Assembly (NCBI RefSeq): GCF_026625565.1
Contig: NZ_CP112998.1
Span: 2,110,501 to 2,174,500, forward strand
Reading direction: 5' to 3'
Length of the DNA stretch: 64,000 nt
Origin: Dyadobacter pollutisoli
Lineage (GTDB): Bacteria; Bacteroidota; Bacteroidia; Cytophagales; Spirosomataceae
Positions within the stretch are counted from its first letter, which is position 1. Every line of letters begins with the position of its first letter. Below the pieces are notes generated by a model. The model was given only the letters and a program-made list of their open reading frames with translations, was not told the DNA's origin and searched no databases. Position numbers and translations under genes: made by a program. Of the stretch, positions 52,796 through 62,900 are shown piece after piece.

Positions 52796-54274
52796 TCAGG
52801 CTAGTAACGGTTTGACGACTTTGCCGTGGACATCGGTAAGCCGGTACCTGCGGCCCTGGTGCTTGAATATCAGCTGCTCATGATCTACACCCATCAAATG
52901 CATCACAGTCGCCTGAAAGTCATGCACATGCACGGGATCTTTGATGACATTGTAGCCAAACTCGTCGGTTTCACCAAATACAAAGCCCTTTTTCACACCG
53001 GCGCCCGCCATCCATATTGTGAAGCTGCGCGGATGGTGATCGCGGCCGTAATTGTCCTTTGTTAATTTGCCCTGCGAGTACGATCCACGGCCGAATTCAC
53101 CGCCCCAAACTACCAGCGTTTCATCCAGTAACCCTCTTTGTTTAAGGTCTTTAATGAGTGCTGCCGACGCCTGGTCTACACTTTTGGCCATGGTTTTGAT
53201 GTCATTCGGTAGGTTACCGTGCTGGTCCCAGCCCTGGTGGTAAAGCTGCACGAACTTGACGTCTTTTTCAATTAGTTTCCTGGCTAGCAGACAGTTAGCT
53301 GCGAATGTGCCCGGCTTGCGGGAGTCCTCGCCGTACAGGTCAAAAATATAATCAGGCTCTTTTGAAATGTCCATGGTTTCCGGCACGGCAGTTTGCATCC
53401 GGTAAGCCATCTCATACTGCGCCATGCGGTAGTTAATTTCCGGGTCGAGGATTTTTTCAAACTGGGCCTGTTGTAGTTTTGCCAGAGAATTGAGCATTCT
53501 TCTACGGCTGGTTTTATCTATTCCTTCGGGGTTATTGAGGTAAAAAACGGGGTCCGGCCCCGAGCGAAAAACCACACCCTGGTGCACAGAAGGCAGAAAA
53601 CCATTGCTCCATAACTTCGCATAAAGAGGCTGGTCACCGGGCCGGCCTTTGGAAAGCAGTACCACAAAAGAAGGCATGTTCTGATTGTCCGAGCCCAGTC
53701 CGTAACTGATCCACGAGCCCCACGAAGGCCTTCCGCCCTGCTGGCTGCCCGTCTGAAAAAATGTCACCGCCGGGTCGTGATTGATCGCCTCCGTATGCAT
53801 GGAGCGGATGAAAGTCACATCGTCCACAATGCTGGAAGTAAAAGGCAGCAACTCGCTGATCATCATGTTATTATCGCCGCGCTTTGCAAATTTGTATTTG
53901 GACGCGGCTAACGGGAAACTGCTTTGTCCGGCCGTCATGCCCGTCAATCGCTGGCCTTTTCTGACGGATTCGGGCAGGTCCTGGCCCCACATTTGTTCCA
54001 GTTTGGGCTTATAGTCAAACAGTTCCAGCTGCGATGGGGCACCGCTTTGAAACAGGTAAATGATCCTTTTGGCTTTGGGCGCAAAATGGGGCTTGCCAAG
54101 AGGGAGCGAAGCGCCTTCCGGCGTGCCGGAAAGTACTTTTTTTGCCATGGAATCATCCGCATTCAGCAGGGAAGCCATAGCGGCTGCCCCGAGCCCTAAA
54201 CTTGTTTTTGACAAGAAATTCCGTCGGCTCAACTGCTCGTGCACATGATTTTCAAGTTCGTTGTAAAAGCTCAT
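52796..54274 (-). CDS. DUF1501 domain-containing exported protein
   Basis: 492 residues. The N-terminus carries a twin-arginine signal (QLSRRNFLSKTSLGLGAAAMA), so it is exported folded. The body is the DUF1501 sulfatase-like fold common in Planctomycetes, with KRIIYLFQSGAPSQLELFDY, DVTFIRSMHTEAINHDPAVT, LYHQGWDQHGNLPNDIK, VVWGGEFGRGSYSQGK and GRDHHPRSFTIWMAGAGV. It lies 11 bases downstream of the haem-containing PSD1 gene, the usual partner. Its biochemical role is unknown. Confidence 0.9.
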   Translation of the reverse strand: MSFYNELENHVHEQLSRRNFLSKTSLGLGAAAMASLLNADDSMAKKVLSGTPEGASLPLGKPHFAPKAKRIIYLFQSGAPSQLELFDYKPKLEQMWGQDLPESVRKGQRLTGMTAGQSSFPLAASKYKFAKRGDNNMMISELLPFTSSIVDDVTFIRSMHTEAINHDPAVTFFQTGSQQGGRPSWGSWISYGLGSDNQNMPSFVVLLSKGRPGDQPLYAKLWSNGFLPSVHQGVVFRSGPDPVFYLNNPEGIDKTSRRRMLNSLAKLQQAQFEKILDPEINYRMAQYEMAYRMQTAVPETMDISKEPDYIFDLYGEDSRKPGTFAANCLLARKLIEKDVKFVQLYHQGWDQHGNLPNDIKTMAKSVDQASAALIKDLKQRGLLDETLVVWGGEFGRGSYSQGKLTKDNYGRDHHPRSFTIWMAGAGVKKGFVFGETDEFGYNVIKDPVHVHDFQATVMHLMGVDHEQLIFKHQGRRYRLTDVHGKVVKPLLA

Positions 54275-54285
54275 GGTTGTATTTT

Positions 54286-57200
54286 TTATCTCTTGATCAA
54301 AAATTCGTCAAAGTTCATCACCGTACTGGCCACAATGGTACCGGCTGCTAACTGTGCCGGATTCAACATTTTATCCACCGGATACTCACCGGCCGACAGT
54401 ATCTCTCTTGCCTTTTTAGGGTTTTTGCTGAAATCGGTATATTCCTCCTGGTACAGCTCTTTCAGGATCGTCAATTCCCGCTGACTTGGCGCCCGGCTCG
54501 TCAAAGCAGTGAACCCGTAAGTGATTTGCTCATCCAATGTGCGGCCTTTTTTGAGCATCTGTTGCGCCAGTACCCTCGAAGCTTCCACGAATTGTGGATC
54601 ATTCATGACCACCAAAGCCTGCAACGGTGTACTCGTTTTTTGCCTCTTGGTAATGCAGAAATGTCTTTCCGCCGCGTCAAAATTGAGCATCATGGGTGGG
54701 GGAGCACTGCGTTTCCAAACCGTGTAAAGGCTTCTGCGGTACAAGCTGTCGCCATGCTGCTGTTTGTAAACCACCTCGTTCCGCGTTGCCAGCGCCTCCC
54801 AAAGTCCTGCCGGCTGATACGGGTAGGCACTTTTGCCTCCGATTCGCTGGGTAAGCAGGCTGCTGGATGCCAGCGCGTTGTCGCGGATCTGCTCGGCAGA
54901 CATACGGTAGCTTGGGCCGCGGGCATATAACTTGTTATCCGGGTCTACATCTTTAAATTTCGGATCAATTTTGGAAGATTGACGATAGGTAGCAGAGGTA
55001 ACGATCAGCTTTTGCATCGCTTTCACGTCCCATTTCGAAGCCCTGAATGTGGCCGACAAATAATCGAGCAGCTGCGGATGCGTTGGCAGCTCGCCCTGGT
55101 TGCCAAAGTCGTCGCTGGAAACTACCAGCCCTTTGCCAAAATACATCATCCAGAACCTATTGACCGTCACCCTTGTAAACAATGGATGATCTTTATGGAG
55201 CAGCCATTTGGCCAGTCCCAACCTGTTTTTTGGAAAATCTTTGGGTATTTTGAAGAAACTGTCCGGCGTATCCGGGTGTACTTCCTTGCCAGGAGCATCG
55301 TATGCGCCACGGTTCAGGATAAATGATTTACGCGGGAATTTGCGTTCCTTCATCACCATTACATCGATTTCCTTGTCAAGGATTTCGGTTTCTTCGCCGA
55401 TCAGTTTTCTGCTTTCAGTAAGATTTTTCATAAAATCCTGGTCCACATTGTTGAGATAATAATCCTTCAACGCAGCTAACTGAGCAGGCTTTCTCGATGC
55501 AGCAGGTGTTTTGAGCGCCGCTACTACTTCGTTTTGGAGGGTATAGAGGCCCAGCATTTCAAGCGAGGTCAGCGGGCGGGTGTATATTTTCAGTTCGTCT
55601 ATTTCAAAATTCTTGGTCCGTTGGTCCGACAGCCTGCCAATGTTGAGCCTGTCGACGTACCAGTTCGTTTTGTTCTTTCCGTACAGAATACTCTCGGTGA
55701 GGTTGTCGTTGTGAACGGTCACTTTCGCCTGCTGCCCGTTGATGTATAATTTTAGGCCATTGGCCTTGCTTAATCCATCGTAAGAGAAACCGATCTGCGT
55801 CCATTTGTTCATCGGGAACTTGTCGGTAGTTTGTATTTCGATGGAATTCTCAGGCCAAACGTGGCTCATAATCAATCTGATGCGACCATCTTTTTCCCTG
55901 AAAATATTCCAGCCACGGTATCCGTTAAATACGCCGTTGGATTTGTGGATCAACGAACCGCTCACCGCCGGATCATGTAAATTGAACCATATACTGACAC
56001 TAAAAGCCTGATTGCGCTCGAAAAAGGCAAAATTGTCGCCGAAACCAACCGAATTGTCCCCGAACAAATACCTCGCTTTTCCGATCCTGCCGGGCCGGGA
56101 GGCTACATTAGAAAGGCTATCGTCGCCTTCGGCAACCGCTTTGTGTTTCGGGTCGGCCAGGTTTTGAAATTCTTTTCCCGCGGGTTCATCAAATGTGAAA
56201 TGTCCAGCCAGGTCTTTTTTGTCAGGAATTAATACTTTTTCCGGCTGCAACTGTGCCGTAGCCAGCCATTTTTGAAAGTTCTGTTCGTGTAATGTGGCTT
56301 TCTTATCCCGGTCAGCCTTCTCGTGAGCGAGGTTAGCATGGATAAATTTCAGCTTTGCGTCGGCTTCCGGGGAGGGCAATGTAATGGACGGGCTGGCCTC
56401 CCCATTGTATGGCACCTGACCATTTTCATTGTTATTATTGAAGAATGCGTACAGCGAATAGTAGTCTTTGTGGCTGATCGGGTCATATTTGTGATCGTGG
56501 CAGCGGGCGCATTCCACGGTAATGCCCAGAAATGTCTTTCCAAAAGTATCTACCCGGTCCGAGACGTACGCAGCCCGGTACTCCTCGGGAATGATACCGC
56601 CTTCCTGGCTCTGCTGGTGCATCCGGTTGAAACCCGTCGCCACCATCTGATCGCGGGTAGGGTTGGGGAGCATATCACCGGCAAGCTGCCAGGTAACAAA
56701 CTGATCGTAAGGCTGGTTTTTGTTAAATGACTGGATTACCCAATCGCGGAATGGCCAGGCCGTGCGAGGGCCGTCATCCTGATATCCGTGTGTATCCGCG
56801 TAACGGGCGGCATCCAGCCACGACACGGCCATGTGCTCGCCATAATGCGGTGAGGCCAGAACCTTGTCCACGACCTTTTCGTAAGCATTGGCTGAGCGGT
56901 CGGCCAGAAATGCATTTACTTCCTCGGGAGTAGGCGGTAAGCCGGTCAGGTCCAGGTACACCCGTCTCAAAAGCGTAGTTTTGTCGGCCTCGGGTGAGGG
57001 TGTTATCTTCTTGTCTTCCAGCTTGCTGAGGATAAAACGGTCAATGTCATTTCTGACCCATTGCTCATTTTTTACTTTCGGAGGCTGTGGTTTTTCTACT
57101 TTGGTAAATGCCCAATGTGGCTTGTATTCAGCACCTTCGTCCACCCATTTGATCAATATTGCCTTTTCCCGGGCGGTCAGCGATAAATGTGATTCGGGTG

Positions 57201-57552
57201 TAGGCATCAGGTACTCCGGGTCGCCGGACAAAATCCGGTGTACCAGTTCGCTGCGTCCGGGTTTGCCGGGATTGATCGCTTTCAGGCCGCTTTCGGTCTC
57301 TTTTTCATAGGCAGCTTTGGCAACGTCGAGCCGTAACCCTGCTTTCTGGTGGTTGGCGTCCGGGCCGTGGCAGGCAAAGCAGCGGTCGGATAGGATCGGT
57401 TTTACGTCATAAGTATAGTCGATCGTCTGGTTCAGCGTCGACATTTCTGCCGCCACGTCCTCAGGCAAATCGACCCCGTCATTGCAGGAAGCCATCATCG
57501 TTCCGGCAACGGGTAGTAGAAGACAATATTTTATAAAAGGACGAAGCATCAA
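54286..57552 (-). CDS. Planctomycete-type cytochrome lipoprotein (PSCyt1, DUF1549, LamG, DUF1553)
   Basis: 1088 residues with a lipobox (MMASC). Order: c-type haem domain with CFACH (SDRCFACHGPDANHQKAGLR, about 55-75), DUF1549 with NDIDRFILSKLEDKKI and RRVYLDLTGLPPTPEEVNAF, a coiled linker, a concanavalin/LamG-like domain (about 440-640), and C-terminal DUF1553 with GLAKWLLHKDHPLFTRVTVN, NRFWMMYFGKGLV and VSSDDFGNQGELPTHPQLLD. These proteins always travel with DUF1501 proteins and are suspected to act on complex carbohydrates by redox chemistry, which is not proven. It is transcribed first, then the DUF1501 gene. Confidence 0.92.
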   Translation of the reverse strand: MMLRPFIKYCLLLPVAGTMMASCNDGVDLPEDVAAEMSTLNQTIDYTYDVKPILSDRCFACHGPDANHQKAGLRLDVAKAAYEKETESGLKAINPGKPGRSELVHRILSGDPEYLMPTPESHLSLTAREKAILIKWVDEGAEYKPHWAFTKVEKPQPPKVKNEQWVRNDIDRFILSKLEDKKITPSPEADKTTLLRRVYLDLTGLPPTPEEVNAFLADRSANAYEKVVDKVLASPHYGEHMAVSWLDAARYADTHGYQDDGPRTAWPFRDWVIQSFNKNQPYDQFVTWQLAGDMLPNPTRDQMVATGFNRMHQQSQEGGIIPEEYRAAYVSDRVDTFGKTFLGITVECARCHDHKYDPISHKDYYSLYAFFNNNNENGQVPYNGEASPSITLPSPEADAKLKFIHANLAHEKADRDKKATLHEQNFQKWLATAQLQPEKVLIPDKKDLAGHFTFDEPAGKEFQNLADPKHKAVAEGDDSLSNVASRPGRIGKARYLFGDNSVGFGDNFAFFERNQAFSVSIWFNLHDPAVSGSLIHKSNGVFNGYRGWNIFREKDGRIRLIMSHVWPENSIEIQTTDKFPMNKWTQIGFSYDGLSKANGLKLYINGQQAKVTVHNDNLTESILYGKNKTNWYVDRLNIGRLSDQRTKNFEIDELKIYTRPLTSLEMLGLYTLQNEVVAALKTPAASRKPAQLAALKDYYLNNVDQDFMKNLTESRKLIGEETEILDKEIDVMVMKERKFPRKSFILNRGAYDAPGKEVHPDTPDSFFKIPKDFPKNRLGLAKWLLHKDHPLFTRVTVNRFWMMYFGKGLVVSSDDFGNQGELPTHPQLLDYLSATFRASKWDVKAMQKLIVTSATYRQSSKIDPKFKDVDPDNKLYARGPSYRMSAEQIRDNALASSSLLTQRIGGKSAYPYQPAGLWEALATRNEVVYKQQHGDSLYRRSLYTVWKRSAPPPMMLNFDAAERHFCITKRQKTSTPLQALVVMNDPQFVEASRVLAQQMLKKGRTLDEQITYGFTALTSRAPSQRELTILKELYQEEYTDFSKNPKKAREILSAGEYPVDKMLNPAQLAAGTIVASTVMNFDEFLIKR

Positions 57553-57642
57553 TTAATGGGTTAGGACTGGAAATTACTCAGGGCTCTTGTTTTAAAAGCC
57601 AAATTCAAGCCATTTTTCCTGAGATTTTGGAAAGAAAATTAT

Positions 57643-57674
57643 AGACAGGGAGCTTAATCAAACGCTCCATGTCT
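57643..57674 (-). terminator. Hairpin downstream of the SusD remnant
   Basis: On the minus strand AGACATGGAGC and GCTCCCTGTCT form an 11-base stem with one mismatch and a 10-base loop, followed by ATAATTTTCTTT. It sits where the terminator of the lost SusD gene would be expected. Confidence 0.45.
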
Positions 57675-57688
57675 GTTATTATAAACGT

Positions 57689-57811
57689 TTAATATCCAGT
57701 ATTTTGTGTCAATGTGTCCGTTCTGTTTTTGGTAATGTACACGATAGCCTGCTGAGGGATAGGGTAGTACTGGTGTTTACAGACTTTAACTTTGACGAAA
57801 AATATTGACAT
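57689..57811 (-). pseudogene. C-terminal remnant of a SusD/RagB gene
   Basis: A 40-codon minus-strand frame ends HQYYPIPQQAIVYITK then TLTQNTGY and a stop. This is the characteristic C-terminus of SusD/RagB proteins (a YPIP block, then an LTQNPGY-like end). The first ten codons after its ATG do not resemble the family, and no upstream SusD sequence remains: the plus-strand ECF sigma gene begins 72 bases beyond. It is best read as the 3-prime stub of a deleted or replaced SusD gene in the orientation of the DUF1501/PSD1 operon. The rest of the 331-base gap 57553-57883 holds the hairpin and a promoter. Confidence 0.72.
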
Positions 57812-57850
57812 TTAATAACCGTATTTTCATATCCAATGGTTGCTAGCTAT

Positions 57851-57858
57851 TACCTTTG
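57851..57858 (+). promoter_or_regulatory. -7 element of the second ECF sigma gene
   Basis: TACCTTTG matches TANNTTTG and lies 25 bases before the TTG start of the sigma gene. The -33 side is weak (TTTTC at 57824-57828). Confidence 0.4.
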
Positions 57859-57883
57859 TTGGAAGCTGTTCTAAAAAATCAAA

Positions 57884-58477
57884 TTGAAAATAGGGGCGTT
57901 ACATAACGAAACAGAACTGCTGGCGCAGGCTGCGGCGGGAAGCGAAAAAGCTTTCGCCACGTTATTTCATGGTTACCGGGACAAAATTTACTCTGTGGCT
58001 ATGCGACTTACGCGTTCTACATTCATGGCGGAAGAGGTAGTGCAGGATATCTTTTTGAAGCTTTGGGTAAAAAAAGAATGTCTTTCCGACATACAGGATT
58101 TTGAAGATTACCTTTTTATCATGACCCGAAACCATGTTTTCACAGCATTGAGAAGGGTGGCACGCCAGCAGCAACTTGTCGACGATCTGCAACTCGAAAT
58201 GCCTTCCTCCGAGGACAGTACTTACAACCGCATCGTGAACCAGGAACTGGAACAGATCCTGCAACAGGCAGTGGAATTGCTCCCCGCTCAGCAAAAACAA
58301 ATTTATCTGCTTAGCAAAGAGCAGGAAATGAAGCGGGACGAGATCGCCAAGCTCCTTCGTATCTCTTCCGAAACCGTTAAAACGCACCTGGCCAGGGCGT
58401 TACGGCACATCCGTGCGTACAGCAAGTTGAAGCTCGAAATCACCATCTCCTGGTTGTTGTTTTTCTTGGTAAATTAA
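57884..58477 (+). CDS. ECF RNA polymerase sigma factor (second SusC-linked unit)
   Basis: 197 residues. Region 2 has MAEEVVQDIFLKLWVKKECL and YLFIMTRNHVFTALRRV; region 4 has LLPAQQKQIYLLSKEQEMKR and DEIAKLLRISSETVKTHLAR. A hydrophobic tail (ISWLLFFLVN) ends the protein, common in Bacteroidota ECF factors beside FecR. No ATG precedes the conserved part; the frame opens with TTG at 57884, giving MKIGALHNETELLAQAAAG, which fits the family N-terminus. The FecR gene follows 73 bases later. Confidence 0.9.
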   Translation: MKIGALHNETELLAQAAAGSEKAFATLFHGYRDKIYSVAMRLTRSTFMAEEVVQDIFLKLWVKKECLSDIQDFEDYLFIMTRNHVFTALRRVARQQQLVDDLQLEMPSSEDSTYNRIVNQELEQILQQAVELLPAQQKQIYLLSKEQEMKRDEIAKLLRISSETVKTHLARALRHIRAYSKLKLEITISWLLFFLVN

Positions 58478-58550
58478 TTTTTAAACTTTTTTTTATCTTA
58501 TTGTCCCCCAAAAAAGTCCGGCAGGAGTCTTTACCTGAAAAGAGACACCT

Positions 58551-59801
58551 ATGCATAGCCCACGGCTGGAAGATTTGTTTTTGCGGTACTGTGAAAAGAA
58601 CGTTACCGAGGCGGAACGCGAAGAACTGATGACGTTGCTGTTACTGGAAGAAAATCGTGAGCAGATCAATGGACTGATCGATCAGCTGATCCGTAGTGAC
58701 CAGTCCGGGAACGGTTTATCGCAGGAAACGGCTGACGATATCCTCAATTCTATCTTCACAGCCACTGCCCAGCCACAAGCCAATTTCGCGCCTGCAACCG
58801 ATAATGAGGAGGAGGATAATGTGGCTCCGCCGGTGCGCCCGCTATGGATTTTCAGACTTGTGGCAGCGTCGGTAGCATTGTTGTTGATGTATGGCGGCTA
58901 TCGGTGGATCAACAAAAAAGACCAGCAGATTATGCCTGTGGCCGAGCTGGTAAGCGTTTATGGCGAAGATATTCGGGCTGGCGGAAACAAGGCGATCCTG
59001 ACATTGGCCGACGGACAAACCCTGGATCTGGCGACGATCACGAGCGAGAATCTGGCCGGGCAGCCGGGTACTACTATTGACAAGACAAAAGGGCAGATCA
59101 GTTACAGTAATGTACCAGGAAATGCTCGGGCGATTGCATATAATGTTTTAAAAACACCATTGGGAGGCCAGTATAAAGTGGTGCTGCCCGACGGTTCGCG
59201 TGCCTGGCTCAATGCAGGTTCCAGCTTGAAATATCCGACGGCATTTGCAGGAAAAGACAGAAATGTGGAAATGACCGGTGAGGTTTATTTTGAAATAGAA
59301 CCTAATAAAAAAATGCCTTTCCACGTGCGTGTCTTGGACAAATATGTGGATGGTAAGGATATGGAAATCACCGTTTTAGGTACCCATTTCAACATCAGTT
59401 CATATAGCGATGAACCTACTATTCAAACCACATTGCTGGAAGGTTCTGTGCGGGTGGAGAAGGGTAATGTAACCAAGGTACTGTCGCCCGGGCAGCAGGC
59501 GCGGGTAGAGGCGGGGCTCGCGAAAGATATAGCTGTTAAAATGGTAGATACCGAGAGTGTGGTGGCCTGGAAAGAGGGGCGGTTTGAGTTCAATGGCAAC
59601 ATTAAAGAGATCATGCGGCAGATTTCCCGTTGGTACGACCTGGACGTTTACTATGAAGGAAATGTTGACAAAAAGGCTTTTGCCGGGACGATTTCAAGGA
59701 AAAACAATGTCTCCGAAGTGCTTAAAATGTTGGAATTGACCGGCGGTATCCAGTTTCGGATCGAGGAAAGAAAAATTACCGTGAGGAATACAGATCAATG
59801 A
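58551..59801 (+). CDS. FecR family anti-sigma factor
   Basis: 416 residues. The cytoplasmic N-terminus includes LRYCEKNVTEAEREELMTLL, one membrane segment WIFRLVAASVALLLMYGGYR (about 100-119), a spacer with KTPLGGQYKVVLPDGSRAWL, the FecR core (NAGSSLKYPTAFAGKDRNVE, MTGEVYFEIEPNKKMPF, ITVLGTHFNISSYSDEP) and a C-terminal DUF4974 module (FNGNIKEIMRQISRWYDLDV). It controls the ECF factor upstream and answers to the STN-domain receptor at 59977. Confidence 0.94.
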   Translation: MHSPRLEDLFLRYCEKNVTEAEREELMTLLLLEENREQINGLIDQLIRSDQSGNGLSQETADDILNSIFTATAQPQANFAPATDNEEEDNVAPPVRPLWIFRLVAASVALLLMYGGYRWINKKDQQIMPVAELVSVYGEDIRAGGNKAILTLADGQTLDLATITSENLAGQPGTTIDKTKGQISYSNVPGNARAIAYNVLKTPLGGQYKVVLPDGSRAWLNAGSSLKYPTAFAGKDRNVEMTGEVYFEIEPNKKMPFHVRVLDKYVDGKDMEITVLGTHFNISSYSDEPTIQTTLLEGSVRVEKGNVTKVLSPGQQARVEAGLAKDIAVKMVDTESVVAWKEGRFEFNGNIKEIMRQISRWYDLDVYYEGNVDKKAFAGTISRKNNVSEVLKMLELTGGIQFRIEERKITVRNTDQ

Positions 59802-59883
59802 AGTAAGACTAACCTAAACCCTTAACTATGAAACCCGTAAATTCTTCCTGAGGACAGCATTGAACGGATCATTCAATAAAAAA

Positions 59884-59910
59884 GCCGGATGCGTAGCAAC
59901 CGCACCCGGC
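59884..59910 (+). promoter_or_regulatory. Hairpin between second fecR and susC
   Basis: GCCGGATGCG (59884-59893) pairs with CGCACCCGGC (59901-59910) at nine of ten positions around a 7-base loop. An A-run precedes it, as at 3537. A 7-codon frame starting at 59828 (MKPVNSS) lies just upstream, between FecR and the hairpin, and could be a chance ORF. Confidence 0.5.
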
Positions 59911-59976
59911 CTGAACCTGATTGATCCAAAGATCATTGGACAACGATAAATTAAACCTAATCAAGCATACAAAACT

Positions 59977-62900
59977 ATGAAATTTGTATACAAGGGCAAA
60001 ACTGTCCCTGTGGAAGCGTATAATGTAAACCGTTCCCAAAGGGCGCATCAGGCCATAGACAACAAGGTCGACTGGCTTGGCAAAGTATTTCTGACCATGA
60101 AATTAACCGCGTTATTATTGCTGATTGGCACATTACAGGTAGTAGCTGACAACTCCTACGCCCAGCAGGTTTCTTTGCGAAAAAAAGATGCTTCCTTGTT
60201 GGAGGTACTAAAATCGGTGCGTAAACAGACCGGATATCTGTTTATATGTGACCTTCAAATGCTGGAAGAAGCGGAGAAAGTAAACATCCATGTTACCAAT
60301 GCGCCCCTTAAAGAGGTATTGGACGCCTGTTTCGCCGGACAGCCGCTGACCTATAACATTGTCGACAAGACCATCATCGTCAAAAAGAAAAAGGAAGTCC
60401 AGCGCAAAAGAAGGGAAGAATCTGAGGTGCGGGAGCCTTATCCCTACTTCCCGGACCCGGGCGTGAAGCGGCGCATGACGGACATTATGCAGGAAAAGAT
60501 CAAAGCGGAGACATTGTTCGACATTACTGTACGCGGCACGATCAAGGATGAAAAAGGCGAAACGCTGGCCGGTGTGAACGTGGTGCAAAAAGGTACGCAA
60601 AGGGGCACTTCGACGGACGAAAAAGGTACATTCAGCATTGATATCACCGATCCCGATGCGGTACTGATCTTTTCCTTCGTGGGTTACATCTCGCAGGAAA
60701 TCACAGTAGCGAGAAGAAGTACCCTCGACCTTGTCCTGAAAGTAGACAACAAGGCACTGGAAGAGGTAGTGGTAGTGGGATACGGCACTCAAAAGCGCTC
60801 GGACCTGACGGGTTCGGTGTCGTCGGTGAAGGCCGAGGACATTAAAAGTTTGCCTGTACGCAGCGTGAATGAGGCATTGCAGGGACGCGCAGCGGGTGTG
60901 CAGGTGACGAGGAACGACGGCTCTCCGGGAGCAGCGTCGGACATTGTGATCAGGGGAGTGGGGTCCATCGGAGGTATGTCGCCACTGTACATTGTGGATG
61001 GGATCAGGATGTCGGCGGGCAACAACTTCAACTTGCAGGATGTGGAATCCATTGAGATCCTAAAAGATGCGAGCGCGGCAGCGATCTATGGTGCGCAGGC
61101 TGCGGGGGGCGTGGTGTTGGTTACGACCAAAAGAGGTACGGCTATGGACAAAATGAGCATTAATTTTAACGCTTACTATGGTGTCCGCAAACCGATCAAC
61201 CTCTATAATCTGCTCAATACTGCTGATTATTACACGGCCAAAACGGCTTTTGGCGTGGCTACCAACAGCTGGGGAGATCCAAAAAGCTTACCGGATCATG
61301 ACTGGATCAAAGACCTTTATACCAACGGGAAGGAAGAAAGTTACTCATTGTCACTTTCGGGTGCTACTGTCAAAACGAATTACTACCTGTCGGCCAACTA
61401 CCAGAAAGAGGGCGGAACCATCATTGATAATTATTTCAAAAGGTATGGACTTCGCTCGAATGCGGATTACAAGATCAATTCGAAGTTCAAGGTAGGTGAA
61501 ACGATTTACGCCTGGATGACGGAGACCAATCCGCCGGTGAGTACCACGTATCCGTTTCGCTCTGCGCCTGTCATTCCGGTTTACGATCCTACCAACGCAT
61601 ATGGGGGCTGGGCCAAAACAGGCAGCTATTTTGGCGGCCCAAACCTGGTAGGTCAGGAGTATCAGAACCACATGAAAAATCAGACTTATGCGCTGGAAGG
61701 CAACATCTATGCCGATTGGCAGATTTTGCCGGGCCTGAATTTCCGGTCCACATTCGGCGCATCGGTTTATAGTGAGAAAAACCTGCGGTTCAATGAGGCT
61801 TTTGACTACGGCATCGTAGCAAATCGCGTAGCATTCCTGAGCCGCGACATTAACAGCCAGCGAAACCTGACCGCCAACTTGGTACTGACTTACGCGAAGA
61901 CATTCGGTCAGCATGATTTCAAAGTAATGGCGGGTTATGAGGCCTATAAATCTGACCGCAGCACATTGCATGGAGAGGCGCAGGGCTTTCCTTATGTGAC
62001 CTATAACCTTGCTTTGTCTAATAACCCGAGCAGCTATGTAGCCAGTGGTGGAGAGTTTCCGCAAACGCGTTTACTATCTCAATTCGGTCGTATCAATTAC
62101 ACTTATTCCAACAAATACCTGATCTCGGCCACGATACGCAGAGACGGTTCTGACCGATTTGGGCCTGCCAATAAATTTGGTGTATTCCCGTCTGCTTCCG
62201 TAGGCTGGAAAATCAATGAGGAAGCATTTATCCGCGATAATCTGTCATACGTTTCAAATCTTAAACTTCGCGCCAGTTACGGGAAATTGGGTAGTACCAG
62301 CAACATTCCCCAGTACACTTACCAGTCCTCGTACGGAGGAACGGGCGGTACCAACTCGCAAGGACTTCCGGACGGCAGCAGGTCGAAAGGCTATGCGTTG
62401 ACGGCCCAGCTTGCGAACCAAAATATCAAGTGGGAATCAGTATTGCAGACTGACTTGGGCCTTGACGTTGGTCTTTTGAAAAATGCATTGAACATCACCA
62501 TTGACTGGTACAGTCGCCAGACACAGGGAATGATCTACGCGGTTCCGGTTTCGCTGTCAACGGGTTTTGGGGCTACGTCTGTATTTACGAACATTGGTCA
62601 GATGAGCAACAAAGGACTTGAAATTGCAGCGGATTATCGTGGCAGAAAAGGTGCCTTTACCTATTCAGTAGCCGTGAATGGCGCATTTAATAAAAATCTG
62701 GTGAAGCAGCTGGACGGTATTAAAAACAACCCGATCAGCGATGGACCTGCCGGTAATGACCTGGACGGCCCGGCTGGTCGTACGCAGGTCGGTCACCCGA
62801 TGAGCCAGTTTTTTGGCTATCAGGTTGAAGGGATTTTCCAGTCCGACGCAGATGTTAAAAGCCTCAATGAAAAAGCGCAGCAGCAGGCAGGATCAGCAGG

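Noticed and set aside
59828..59851. 7-codon leader peptide MKPVNSS before susC
   Set aside because: It could be an attenuator peptide, but such a short frame is expected by chance and no anti-terminator alternative was found. Mentioned only under the hairpin.
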